Shown: piece after piece, positions 9,190-17,229 of the stretch
How the letters are laid out: each line of letters begins with the position of its first letter
Position numbering within the stretch: position 1 is the stretch's first letter
DNA from: an uncultured Gammaproteobacteria bacterium
Lineage (GTDB): Bacteria; Pseudomonadota; Gammaproteobacteria; Ga0077536
Assembly: GCA_938082545.1 (NCBI GenBank)
Contig: CALKCL010000021.1
Location: forward strand, 1 to 64,000
DNA: 64,000 bases
Direction: 5' to 3'
Made by a program: the position numbers and the translations under genes
The notes under the pieces: model-generated
Told to the model about the DNA's origin: nothing
The model's input: only the letters and a program-made list of their open reading frames with translations
The model's database searches: none

Positions 9190-10620
9190 ATGAAGTTTAA
9201 AGACGGGGTAATTGTCGTGGTAAAAAAGGACTGTCCTACATGCCTGCTTATAGCTCCAGTACTTGAAGAGTTGGAACAGTCAGGTAAGGAAATAAGTGTC
9301 TATTATCAAGACACATCAGATTTTTTATCAGTTACCAATGTGATCGACGATCGAGAATTAGAGTTGTCTTATAGACTTAATATCGAGATAGTTCCGACAC
9401 TACTAATGTTTTCCGGTGGGAAAGAATCCAGTCGTTTAACTGGATGGGAGCGAGAAGAGTGGCGAAGCTGCCTTGAGCTTGAGTCTTTGGGGGAAGATCT
9501 TCCTGATTGGCGACCTGGATGCGGTTCTCGTTCTGTAGAGCCTGAGATAATTGATGTTCTGGAAGCTAAGTTCGGGAACTTTGATTTTTCTGCGCGAAAA
9601 ATTCCCTTGCCATTACTAGCTGACGACATTGAGTATTGCTTTGAGAATGGATGGACTGACGGATTTCCGGTAGTCCCACCGACTCAAGAGCGGGTGCTGC
9701 GAATGCTTAAAGGGACCTCACGAGCACCGAACGAAGTACTAGGGGTCTTACCGCCGTATTCCATTCAATGTACCGTATCTAAAGTTGCTATAAACGCGGT
9801 GTTAGCCGGGTGTAAGCCAGAATATTTTCCGGTTGTGCTTGCTGCAGTAGAAGCAGCATTAGAACCGGCATTTTGTTTACACGGGTTGTTAGCCACAACT
9901 TGGTTTTCTGGTCCTATGGCGATCGTAAACGGGCCAATACGCAGTGAGATTAATATGAACTGGAGTGGCAATGTGCTGGGCCAAGGTAGTAGGGCGAACT
10001 CTACTATCGGAAGGGCGCTGCAGTTAACCGTGCGTAATGTTGGAGGAGGCGAGCCTCAAAAAACTGATCAGTCTACTTTTGGCTCTCCTGTTAAATACGG
10101 ATTTTGCTTTGCCGAAGATGAAAGTACTTCCTGGACCACGTTGTCTGAAGAACGCGGGTTAGATCGGGGTGTCTCCGCGGTGACACTATTTAGTGCTGAT
10201 GGACCGATCGGTTGCGTTGACCAAAAGTCCCGAGAGCCAGAGGGTTTAATCTACTCACTTGCAGGGACATTAAAAGGCATCAATCATATCGATATGGCTA
10301 ACGGTTCTGATGCTGTAGTCATTATTGGCCCAGAGCACGGAAGAGTATTTGACAATGCTGGGTGGAGCAAAGAAAGAACGGTTGATGCTCTCCAATCAGC
10401 TCTTTTGATACGCGGGGAAAGCCTTGGAATGGGCACAGACCTCGAAGTAGCGAGCAAAGAACAATCGAGCCAGTCTGAAAAAATTGCAAAGTTCCGTGAA
10501 GGTGGCTTGACTCTGGTTAGAGCAGGCGGACAAGCGGGTCTTTTTTCAGCAATAATTCCGGGATGGATCATGAAAGGTGCACCAGGGACAGACCCTATAA
10601 CTAAGGAGATTAAACTATGA
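9190..10620 (+). CDS. Thioredoxin-like domain fused to an unrecognised C-terminal domain; partner of the UGSC protein
   Basis: The 476-residue product starts with a thioredoxin-fold segment carrying CPTC at residues 15-18 and a IVPTLLMFSGG stretch (the cis-Pro loop), ending near residue 110. After a linker, about residues 145-470 form a second domain, starting GWTDGFPVVPPT and rich in Gly motifs such as VNGPIRSEINMN and GSRANSTIGRALQL, whose family I cannot name with certainty. The ATG has a GGAGG site 5 bases upstream. Its stop overlaps the start of the UGSC protein by four bases (ATGA), so the two are translationally coupled. I infer that the CxxC domain may act as electron donor to the selenocysteine protein. 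Confidence 0.75.
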   Translation: MKFKDGVIVVVKKDCPTCLLIAPVLEELEQSGKEISVYYQDTSDFLSVTNVIDDRELELSYRLNIEIVPTLLMFSGGKESSRLTGWEREEWRSCLELESLGEDLPDWRPGCGSRSVEPEIIDVLEAKFGNFDFSARKIPLPLLADDIEYCFENGWTDGFPVVPPTQERVLRMLKGTSRAPNEVLGVLPPYSIQCTVSKVAINAVLAGCKPEYFPVVLAAVEAALEPAFCLHGLLATTWFSGPMAIVNGPIRSEINMNWSGNVLGQGSRANSTIGRALQLTVRNVGGGEPQKTDQSTFGSPVKYGFCFAEDESTSWTTLSEERGLDRGVSAVTLFSADGPIGCVDQKSREPEGLIYSLAGTLKGINHIDMANGSDAVVIIGPEHGRVFDNAGWSKERTVDALQSALLIRGESLGMGTDLEVASKEQSSQSEKIAKFREGGLTLVRAGGQAGLFSAIIPGWIMKGAPGTDPITKEIKL

Positions 10621-11135
10621 CTTCTGTTTTACTCGACCCTACGGGCGAATTACAACCTATCGAAAGGTACCCCATAAAGAAAGTTAAGTCTCTATCGGGA
10701 TTGAAACTTGCTCTTTTAGACATATCTAAAGCGCGTGGTGATGTGTTCTTAGATCGGCTGGACGGCCTATTTTCTGAGGCTGGAGCTACTGTTTTTAGAT
10801 ATAAAAAACCTACATTTGCAAGACCAGCGCCTATCGGCCTGATTCAAGAGATTGTTGGGAATGTAGATGCTGTTATAGAAGGTCTCGCTGACTGAGGTTC
10901 TTGTACGTCGTGCAGTTTGCAAGACATAAAAGAATTAGACAGTAGGGGTATTCCCGGAGGCTTTATTGCTTCTAGTGTTTTTGAAAATGCAGCGATAGCT
11001 CATGGTGAAGCTGTGGGCTTTGCGGCAGATAGCCTTTTCGTAGCCCATCCTATTCAAGATAGAACTGATGAGGAAATGAAGTTGTTGGCCGAGACTGCAT
11101 TTGAGCGAGCAGTGGCCTTGATTTGTCATGGTTAG
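10617..11135 (+). CDS. UGSC-family selenoprotein (in-frame TGA read as selenocysteine at residue 93)
   Basis: An in-frame TGA at 10893-10895 splits what would otherwise be one 172-residue protein. The residues around it read AD-U-GSCTSCSLQD, the defining motif of the UGSC family, a selenoprotein family known from marine metagenomes in which Cys homologues also exist. Protein-like sequence continues for 80 residues after the TGA in the same frame, with no start codon or ribosome-binding site for a second gene. A stem-loop directly after the TGA fits a bacterial SECIS element. Sec93, Cys96 and Cys99 could form the redox site. The function of the family is unknown. It requires SelA, SelB, SelC and SelD encoded elsewhere. 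A nonsense mutation is the alternative, but the motif makes it unlikely. Confidence 0.88.
10904..10928 (+). promoter_or_regulatory. Candidate bacterial SECIS hairpin
   Basis: An 11-position stem (10904-10914 with 10918-10928) pairs at 9 of 11 positions around the three-base loop GTT and starts 8 bases after the TGA. The top of the stem is TGCA-GTT-TGCA at +16 to +26 from the TGA. From memory, the E. coli fdhF SECIS has TGCA-GGTC-TGCA at nearly the same distance, with a loop G and U contacted by SelB. The pairing is read directly from sequence; its function is inferred. Confidence 0.75.
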
Positions 11136-11165
11136 TTCGCTGGAAGAATATAGGGTTGGTCAGAG

Positions 11166-12353
11166 TTAAGTAAAAATAGGAAGTGGTTGGAATTTTCCTT
11201 TCAAGATGTCATCAGCTTTTTGTGACTCCAGCCAACCTTCAATCGCAGTCGCATATACGCGCCTGAAATCTGTGGTGAATTTTAAATTGTCTGTATCGTT
11301 AAGATCTGAAAGGTTAGGCGTTTTTCCGTAATGCCCTCCCTTTACAGGTTTGCCTGCGAAGAACATTGTGTTCGCTGTTCCGTGATCGGTACCTAGGTTG
11401 GCATTTTCGCCTGCGCGCCTGCCAAATTCAGAAAACATCATAAGGGAAACATTGTCAGCCATACCCAGACGTTCCATATCATCGAGAAAGCCTCTTACTG
11501 CATCGGCAGCATATGTTAATAACCGTTCATGGAGATTCACTTGATGCACATGAGTGTCGAAGGCATTGTTTCGAAAGGCGACATAATAAATCTGAGTAGG
11601 GAACTCTGCAGCGATACAAGCTGCAACTTTATCGAGTTGACTGGAGAATACGCCATAATCAACAGGAGAGCTATATTTTTCCCATGCTTTCCTGACTTTC
11701 AACGATGAGGCGGTAGCGCTTCTGGCTATATTATTTAAGAAGTTGAGTGATAGATTCGCTTGGCTACTTTCTATTTTTATCTCTGGGATTGCCGCGAGTT
11801 GCTCGTTTCGTATTATTCTTCGAAACTCCGACGGATCGTCGAACACAATCGGGGTGTGATATTTACTTTGCACAGCTAAAGATTGAGAAGAATCAATATT
11901 GATAATATAGTTTTCTGGCGCATGGGGCGCTAGGGCATCAGCTGTTCTACCAACCCAGCCATATGGATCTCCGCTGTTAGGAGCAGCCGTATGCCAATAA
12001 GCCATAGAAGTGAAGTGCGAATATGACGGTCTTTCATAACCACAACCATGTATGATCGCCAGATCCCCACGGTCCCAGATCTGTTTCATTCCCGCGAGTC
12101 CTGGATTCATTCCCCATTCATCATCAATTTTTAGTATTTTGTTTTTGGGTAGTGCAATTGAAGGGCGCAGCTTGTAATACTCATCATCCCTATAGGGGAC
12201 AATTGTATTTAGCCCATCATTTCCTCCAGATAATTCGAATATCACGAGCACTCGCGGCTTGGGTGCGATGAGAGGCGCCCCGATCGACATCGCCGGCTGC
12301 AACGCGACTCCTGCGAGTGCTGCTGCCTGCTTTAGTAGTTGGCGTCTGTCCAT
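11166..12353 (-). CDS. DUF1501 secreted protein (Tat-type signal)
   Basis: The 395-residue product begins MDRRQLLKQAAALAG, a twin-arginine-like signal, then VLVIFELSGGNDGLNTIVPY, the hallmark start of DUF1501 proteins. Later it has SEFGRRAGEN and a GTDHGTANTMFFAG segment, which resemble the metal-binding His/Asp residues of the alkaline-phosphatase/sulfatase superfamily to which DUF1501 is related. It follows the DUF1800 gene after 6 bases, the usual pairing across many bacteria. The biochemical role of the pair is not established. Both proteins are predicted to be exported. Confidence 0.93.
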   Translation of the reverse strand: MDRRQLLKQAAALAGVALQPAMSIGAPLIAPKPRVLVIFELSGGNDGLNTIVPYRDDEYYKLRPSIALPKNKILKIDDEWGMNPGLAGMKQIWDRGDLAIIHGCGYERPSYSHFTSMAYWHTAAPNSGDPYGWVGRTADALAPHAPENYIINIDSSQSLAVQSKYHTPIVFDDPSEFRRIIRNEQLAAIPEIKIESSQANLSLNFLNNIARSATASSLKVRKAWEKYSSPVDYGVFSSQLDKVAACIAAEFPTQIYYVAFRNNAFDTHVHQVNLHERLLTYAADAVRGFLDDMERLGMADNVSLMMFSEFGRRAGENANLGTDHGTANTMFFAGKPVKGGHYGKTPNLSDLNDTDNLKFTTDFRRVYATAIEGWLESQKADDILKGKFQPLPIFT

Positions 12354-12359
12354 AGTATA

Positions 12360-14153
12360 TTATCCCAATTGATATTCTGGGAGGCTCAAAATAAGATGGA
12401 GTAACATCCTAAGAGGGTACTCCAAAGAGCCGGCCACTTGCGAAATTTGTCGAGTGCCAATTTCGTTTTGAAGAAATTCGCTTAGCGATTTTTGAGCAGA
12501 CACGTCAAGATGAACGGACAGAAATCGGTCAACGAAGTAGCTAACCACTTCTTCAGTGTTTTCTATCCCGTTGTTTAAGATCATGTCGGTCAGGTTTATG
12601 TCTGGAAGATCCCGCTCTATGGGTTTAACTCTTTCTATCGCCATTTGCCAACCGCGATAACTTCCAAATCGAGTATTGAATTCTTCGTTTCTGTCTGGTT
12701 GATTTGAAAGCGCGGCCTCGCCGTAGTCGACATCTGCTTTAGTGGCGTCAGTTATCGTTAATCCTTCCCTGAGCTTTTTATGTACACTTAAGATACTGTA
12801 GCTATTATCCCCGTCCGGGTAACGATCCCATGGGATAAAGGCTATGTCAGGGAAAAGCATATCATGGATGAAATTGCTTCTTTGTATAATTAGGCTGGGT
12901 GTGATCCACGATCTTCCGTAACTCCAACCAGCGACAGTAGGAGGATGCATTAGCCTTTGCCCTAAGCGGCCTGTTGTGTAGTTGAAATCTGGAGTACCTG
13001 GCAGGTTATCCAGCCCAAGCTTACGGTATGTTGATACGACTAACTCAACTGGACTTTTTATGCGGGTTGCTACTACCGGGCTTGAATAAAATATTTGAGA
13101 TGAAAGTATGTCCTTCAGAAAAGGTTTCAGTTCGTATTTTTTGCTTTTTAAAGAAACGCCTAATTCCGCTTTTAAATCATCAGTGATTTTTTGACTTGCG
13201 AGAAAACCATAGATTTTCCCAGCAATAAATTCAGAAGTTACTTTTTGTTCAAGGATGATGTCGATAACATCAATACCGTCCAGATTTCCGGAGTGACCCA
13301 AAAATGTCTTACTATCGTTATCGTGTTCTAAGGCATTAATCTCAAAATCCAGTCCCTTGAAATTCCAACCAGTAAAGGTTCTCGCAGCTTCTCTTACATC
13401 CTGTTCTGTGTAATGACCAACACCCATCGTAAAAATTTCAACAATCTCTCTTGCAAAATTCTCATTGGGAGCTGATTTTATATTGACTCCAGCATCCAGA
13501 AACATCAGCATTGCGGGGTTTTGCGATACAGCTATCATTAACGTTCTAAAATCGCCAAGCCCTTCACTTTGGAACAATTTTAACTGCTGAAGCATTTTGC
13601 GGTAGTCTCTTACTTTGTCTTCATTCGTTGCAAAGTGTCCGTGCCAAAAAAGAGCCATTTTTTCCTGTAAGGGATAGTCTGAAACCAGCATTCTTTGGCC
13701 CCACCACTGCGTCACCCTGTCGGTTTCAAGTCGACTAGCTCGTAGCCAATAGAAGAATTTGTCTACTATGGGTTGTAGCGGACGGTTGCCATCAGGCCTA
13801 ACTTTTATACCTAAAGCTGCACCAGTTTCCTTGGCTAAATTGGTAGTAGCCGGCCTGCTGGGAGGGAAAGGATCTAACCCAACATCAAAAACGCCAGAAT
13901 GCACAAAGTCGTCGAATTCTATCGAGCGGTTTTTTGGTCCATCTACGATTAGATCCACGGCATCTTTGAGAGAGAGTTGCGAGAATTGGTGAATTTCTTC
14001 AGGGGTGGGGCCGAATCCAGTGCGCTCGAGTAGGTGTTTTGCATTGCTGGCATTCCAGTTTTCTACTGTTAAGCGCTCGAGTGCCACTCCCTCATTAATA
14101 GTGCCGAGGAAAGCTAACAGCAGGACTGAAAATCTGTATTTAACCCTAGGCAT
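12360..14153 (-). CDS. DUF1800 secreted protein
   Basis: The predicted 597-residue protein starts MPRVKYRFSVLLLAF, a Sec-type signal peptide, followed by the DUF1800 opening HLLERTGFGPTPEEI. LFWHGHFATNEDKV, RDYRKML and EIVEIFTMGVGHYTE are further family landmarks. An in-frame ATG seven codons upstream (14174) is possible, but the start at 14153 puts the signal peptide at the N-terminus and gives an 8-base overlap with the upstream amidohydrolase stop. It is co-transcribed with the DUF1501 gene downstream. Function of the family is unknown; the link to the preceding amidohydrolase is by operon position only. Confidence 0.9.
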   Translation of the reverse strand: MPRVKYRFSVLLLAFLGTINEGVALERLTVENWNASNAKHLLERTGFGPTPEEIHQFSQLSLKDAVDLIVDGPKNRSIEFDDFVHSGVFDVGLDPFPPSRPATTNLAKETGAALGIKVRPDGNRPLQPIVDKFFYWLRASRLETDRVTQWWGQRMLVSDYPLQEKMALFWHGHFATNEDKVRDYRKMLQQLKLFQSEGLGDFRTLMIAVSQNPAMLMFLDAGVNIKSAPNENFAREIVEIFTMGVGHYTEQDVREAARTFTGWNFKGLDFEINALEHDNDSKTFLGHSGNLDGIDVIDIILEQKVTSEFIAGKIYGFLASQKITDDLKAELGVSLKSKKYELKPFLKDILSSQIFYSSPVVATRIKSPVELVVSTYRKLGLDNLPGTPDFNYTTGRLGQRLMHPPTVAGWSYGRSWITPSLIIQRSNFIHDMLFPDIAFIPWDRYPDGDNSYSILSVHKKLREGLTITDATKADVDYGEAALSNQPDRNEEFNTRFGSYRGWQMAIERVKPIERDLPDINLTDMILNNGIENTEEVVSYFVDRFLSVHLDVSAQKSLSEFLQNEIGTRQISQVAGSLEYPLRMLLHLILSLPEYQLG

Positions 14154-15324
14154 CGCTGACCGCCAAATGAGCACCTATGGGGACTTCAACCCGATAAAGT
14201 TTCGCAGCATTTCCCCATAAGATTTTTTCTTTAACTTCTCGAGCACAGTCTCCCAGGCCCTCACTGATCCTATCGTTTATTTCAGAGCCAAAGAGGGAGG
14301 TGGGATGAGGAAAGTCTGTTTCAAATAAGATATTGTCAATGCCGACCTTATCTAACAGTCTTTTAGGAGCGACTTGCTCGAACCAGTAACAACTGTATAC
14401 GTTCCTGCGAAAGTATTCGGATGGAAGCATATCAAGATCAGGCCGCTCGCTTTGCACGCTATTCCCCTCAAATTGATAATCTAAAGCCTCTAGCATAAAC
14501 GGTATCCACCCTATTCCCGACTCTACCGATACAAACTTGATTGTAGGAAATTTGGCCAAGACTCCTGACAGGAGTAAGTCACTGAGTTGAACGCCGTTGC
14601 GCATAAAAAATTCCACTGAAAGCTCTGCAAATGCAGCCATTTTTCCGACAACAGCCGATTTCTCTTTAGTAAGACCGGTTTCCATATTTCCAGAGCCAAT
14701 ATGAAAACTAATTGGTAAGTGGTATTCACACGCGACTTCCCATAGCGGGTCCCAATGCGGGTCACCTAGGAAGGGGTGGCCAAATGATTGAGGGTCACCA
14801 GTGAATAAAATCCCTTTATGTCCAAGTTTGGCGCAACGATGTATTTCAGAGACCGAAGCTTCTACGTCCCAAAATGGGATAGATGTGATAGGTAGCAAGC
14901 GTCTCGAGTCAGCCGACGCCCATTCGGTTTGCCAATCATTATAGACTTTAACGCAAGTAAGCATGAGCTCAGGGTCTTTGAGTTTCAGAAATGCTTGGTT
15001 CCCAAAGCCTCCGACATTTGGGTACATTACCATGGCCCAGATATTGTACTTGTCCATATATTTGAGGCGCTCAGCAGCATCCCACGCACCCGGGTGCATA
15101 TCATCATAGCCATTAGGTGGATTCAGCATACTGCCGACTCCGGCGGTGGCACTATAGCCGAGACGGGCAATAGGTGTCTTTCCTATGTACCAAAGATAGC
15201 GACCATGTTTGTCTTTTCTGACTGTTGGGACAGCATCTTTCATCTTTGCTGGGACTCGTTTGGTCCAGAGATCAGCACTTTCGGTAACATGAGTGTCTAC
15301 GTCAATAATCGAATACTGTTGCAC
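14146..15324 (-). CDS. Amidohydrolase-2 family (ACMSD-like) metal-dependent hydrolase
   Basis: The 392-residue protein belongs to the amidohydrolase_2 family. It has an N-terminal IDVDTHV metal motif, an ISFHIGSG segment, FVSVESGIGWIPF and the C-terminal ILFETDFPHPTS motif with the catalytic Asp. Such enzymes decarboxylate or hydrolyse substrates such as ACMS, resorcylates or tropolone-type acids. The start is a GTG at 15324 with a strong GGGGGAG site 5 bases upstream. It is the first gene of a three-gene minus-strand unit with DUF1800 and DUF1501 and diverges from the deacylase-like gene at 15424 across 99 bases, which should hold both promoters. The substrate is unknown. Confidence 0.88.
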   Translation of the reverse strand: MQQYSIIDVDTHVTESADLWTKRVPAKMKDAVPTVRKDKHGRYLWYIGKTPIARLGYSATAGVGSMLNPPNGYDDMHPGAWDAAERLKYMDKYNIWAMVMYPNVGGFGNQAFLKLKDPELMLTCVKVYNDWQTEWASADSRRLLPITSIPFWDVEASVSEIHRCAKLGHKGILFTGDPQSFGHPFLGDPHWDPLWEVACEYHLPISFHIGSGNMETGLTKEKSAVVGKMAAFAELSVEFFMRNGVQLSDLLLSGVLAKFPTIKFVSVESGIGWIPFMLEALDYQFEGNSVQSERPDLDMLPSEYFRRNVYSCYWFEQVAPKRLLDKVGIDNILFETDFPHPTSLFGSEINDRISEGLGDCAREVKEKILWGNAAKLYRVEVPIGAHLAVSDA

Positions 15325-15423
15325 AGTGCTCCCCCTGCGTATAGCTTATATGAAGTTAGTAATAGACTAACCGGAGACAGAGGATATTGCCAAGTAAAAT
15401 GTGTCGAATTTGGAGGGGATTTC

Positions 15424-17127
15424 ATGACTTATGATTTATTAATTAAGAACGGTTTTGTAGTTGATGGAACGGGAGCATCAAGGTTTCGAGCGGATGTGGG
15501 TGTGAAAAATGGAAAAATCGCTCATATAGGGAAAATAAACGAGAGCGCGTTAGAGAGGATTGATGCCGAAGGACAAGTTGTTACCCCCGGCTTTGTTGAT
15601 GGGCACACACATATGGATGCCCAAATTTTCTGGGATCCTTTAGGTCAGTGCTCCTGCTTCCATGGTGTGACTACAGTCATGATGGGTAATTGTGGATTCA
15701 CACTTGCACCTTGTGCTGAAAAGGATGCTGATCTTGTTTTCAGAAATCTTGAAAGAGCGGAAGATTTGCCTCGCGATGCGATGAAGGAAGGAATCAATTG
15801 GCAGTGGGAGACTTTCCGAGAATACTTGGCGGTTATTGATGCACTACCAAAAGGAATTAACTATGGCAGTTATATCGGACATTCCGCCCTCAGAACCTAT
15901 GCTATGGGCGAGCGCGCGTTTACAGAATTAGCTACGCCAGATGATCTGAAAAAAATGCAACTGGAACTCGAAGATGCTATGCGTGCCGGTGCTATTGGTT
16001 TTTCTACTTCCCGCACGGTCAATCACTTGACGGCAGACGATCGACCAGTCGCCAGCCGCATTGCAGACTGGGCAGAAGTAACGTCGCTCGTTAAAACAAT
16101 GGGTAATGTGGGTGGCGGTATTTTTGAATTAGCCAGTGAAGAACCTGGTCGCAGCCCGCAGCGAAGAAAAGATTATTTTAATCGGCTAAAAAATTTGGCA
16201 GTTGAGTCTGGGTGCCCAGTTACTTACGGTATGCCAAGCATCCGAGTGGCGCCAGAGCTGTGGCCTGCTTTTTATGATTTGGGTGATGAAGTCGCTGAGG
16301 CGGGGGGCACTTTATTCATTCAAGCGCATAGTCGGTCCATCTCGACGATGCTGTCTTTTCGTTCACAGACGCCTTTTGACGCATGGGATGTGTGGCGTGA
16401 TGTGCGAAACAAACCGATAGAAGAACAGATGGTTTTAATGCGCGATCCTGAAGTTAGACGCAAGCTAATTGACGTGGCTTCAAGGCCGTATGAAGGGCCG
16501 AAAGCAGCAGGTGCTGAGGCTAGACCTCCTGAATGGGATTGGGTCTATTTATTTAACGGTGTGGGTGATGAACAGTTGATGTCTGAAGTTGCCAAAGAGC
16601 GAGGAGTCCATCCGGTAGAAGCAATGATAGATATTGCCTTGGAGCGTAACTTTGATGTTTTTTTTCGTCAACCTTTGGCTAATGAAGACCAAGAGTCAGT
16701 GCTAAAAATGATGAAACATCCTAGAAGTGTGGTTACTTTCTCTGACTCTGGCGCACATGTTGCGCAGATAATGGATTCATCTTTACAAACACACTTATTG
16801 AGCCACTGGGTAAGAGAAAAAGAGGCTTTCACGCTTGAAGAAGCGGTAAAATTAATAACATCTGACACAGCAAAGGCTTGGGGATTAAAGGATAGAGGAG
16901 TCATTAAAGAAGGGATGAATGCCGATATATTGGTTTTCAATCCAGACACTATAATGCCTAACATGCCTGAACTTGTTAATGATTTGCCTGCCGGAGCGCA
17001 ACGCTTAAAGCAGACATCGACTGGGATTTCAAACACTATTGTAAATGGTTCAATACTGCTGAAAAACGATAAGCCGACGGGTGCACTTCCAGGACGATTA
17101 GTTAAAGGGATGAGTGCTAAGCTATAG
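15424..17127 (+). CDS. N-acyl-D-amino-acid deacylase-like amidohydrolase
   Basis: The 567-residue protein opens LLIKNGFVVDGTGASRF and has the metal-binding VDGHTHMDAQIFWDP motif of D-aminoacylase-type amidohydrolases. VVTFSDSGAHV near the C-terminus supplies the catalytic Asp. The frame is open for a further ~165 codons upstream, but that part lies antisense to the divergent amidohydrolase. A GGAGGGG site directly before the ATG at 15424 fixes the start. The enzyme should hydrolyse N-acyl amino acids or a cyclic amide in the cytoplasm. The aldehyde oxidoreductase family gene follows 102 bases downstream on the same strand. D-aminoacylase relatives have broad and often unknown specificity. Confidence 0.9.
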   Translation: MTYDLLIKNGFVVDGTGASRFRADVGVKNGKIAHIGKINESALERIDAEGQVVTPGFVDGHTHMDAQIFWDPLGQCSCFHGVTTVMMGNCGFTLAPCAEKDADLVFRNLERAEDLPRDAMKEGINWQWETFREYLAVIDALPKGINYGSYIGHSALRTYAMGERAFTELATPDDLKKMQLELEDAMRAGAIGFSTSRTVNHLTADDRPVASRIADWAEVTSLVKTMGNVGGGIFELASEEPGRSPQRRKDYFNRLKNLAVESGCPVTYGMPSIRVAPELWPAFYDLGDEVAEAGGTLFIQAHSRSISTMLSFRSQTPFDAWDVWRDVRNKPIEEQMVLMRDPEVRRKLIDVASRPYEGPKAAGAEARPPEWDWVYLFNGVGDEQLMSEVAKERGVHPVEAMIDIALERNFDVFFRQPLANEDQESVLKMMKHPRSVVTFSDSGAHVAQIMDSSLQTHLLSHWVREKEAFTLEEAVKLITSDTAKAWGLKDRGVIKEGMNADILVFNPDTIMPNMPELVNDLPAGAQRLKQTSTGISNTIVNGSILLKNDKPTGALPGRLVKGMSAKL

Positions 17128-17229
17128 CATACGATTTCCTTGATCTTTTTCATTGAAGTTCGTATCTAAATCTTTAAAATACATACCGATAAAAGTCGTA
17201 GTAACGAATTAAAACTAGGTGAAATTTGA

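Noticed and set aside
10917-11135. A separate 72-codon gene after the UGSC TGA
   Set aside because: It has no plausible start or ribosome-binding site and continues the protein in the same frame; it is the C-terminal part of the selenoprotein.
14929-15423. N-terminal extension of the deacylase-like protein back to 14929
   Set aside because: This part is antisense to the amidohydrolase, has no family similarity, and a strong GGAGGGG ribosome-binding site marks the ATG at 15424.
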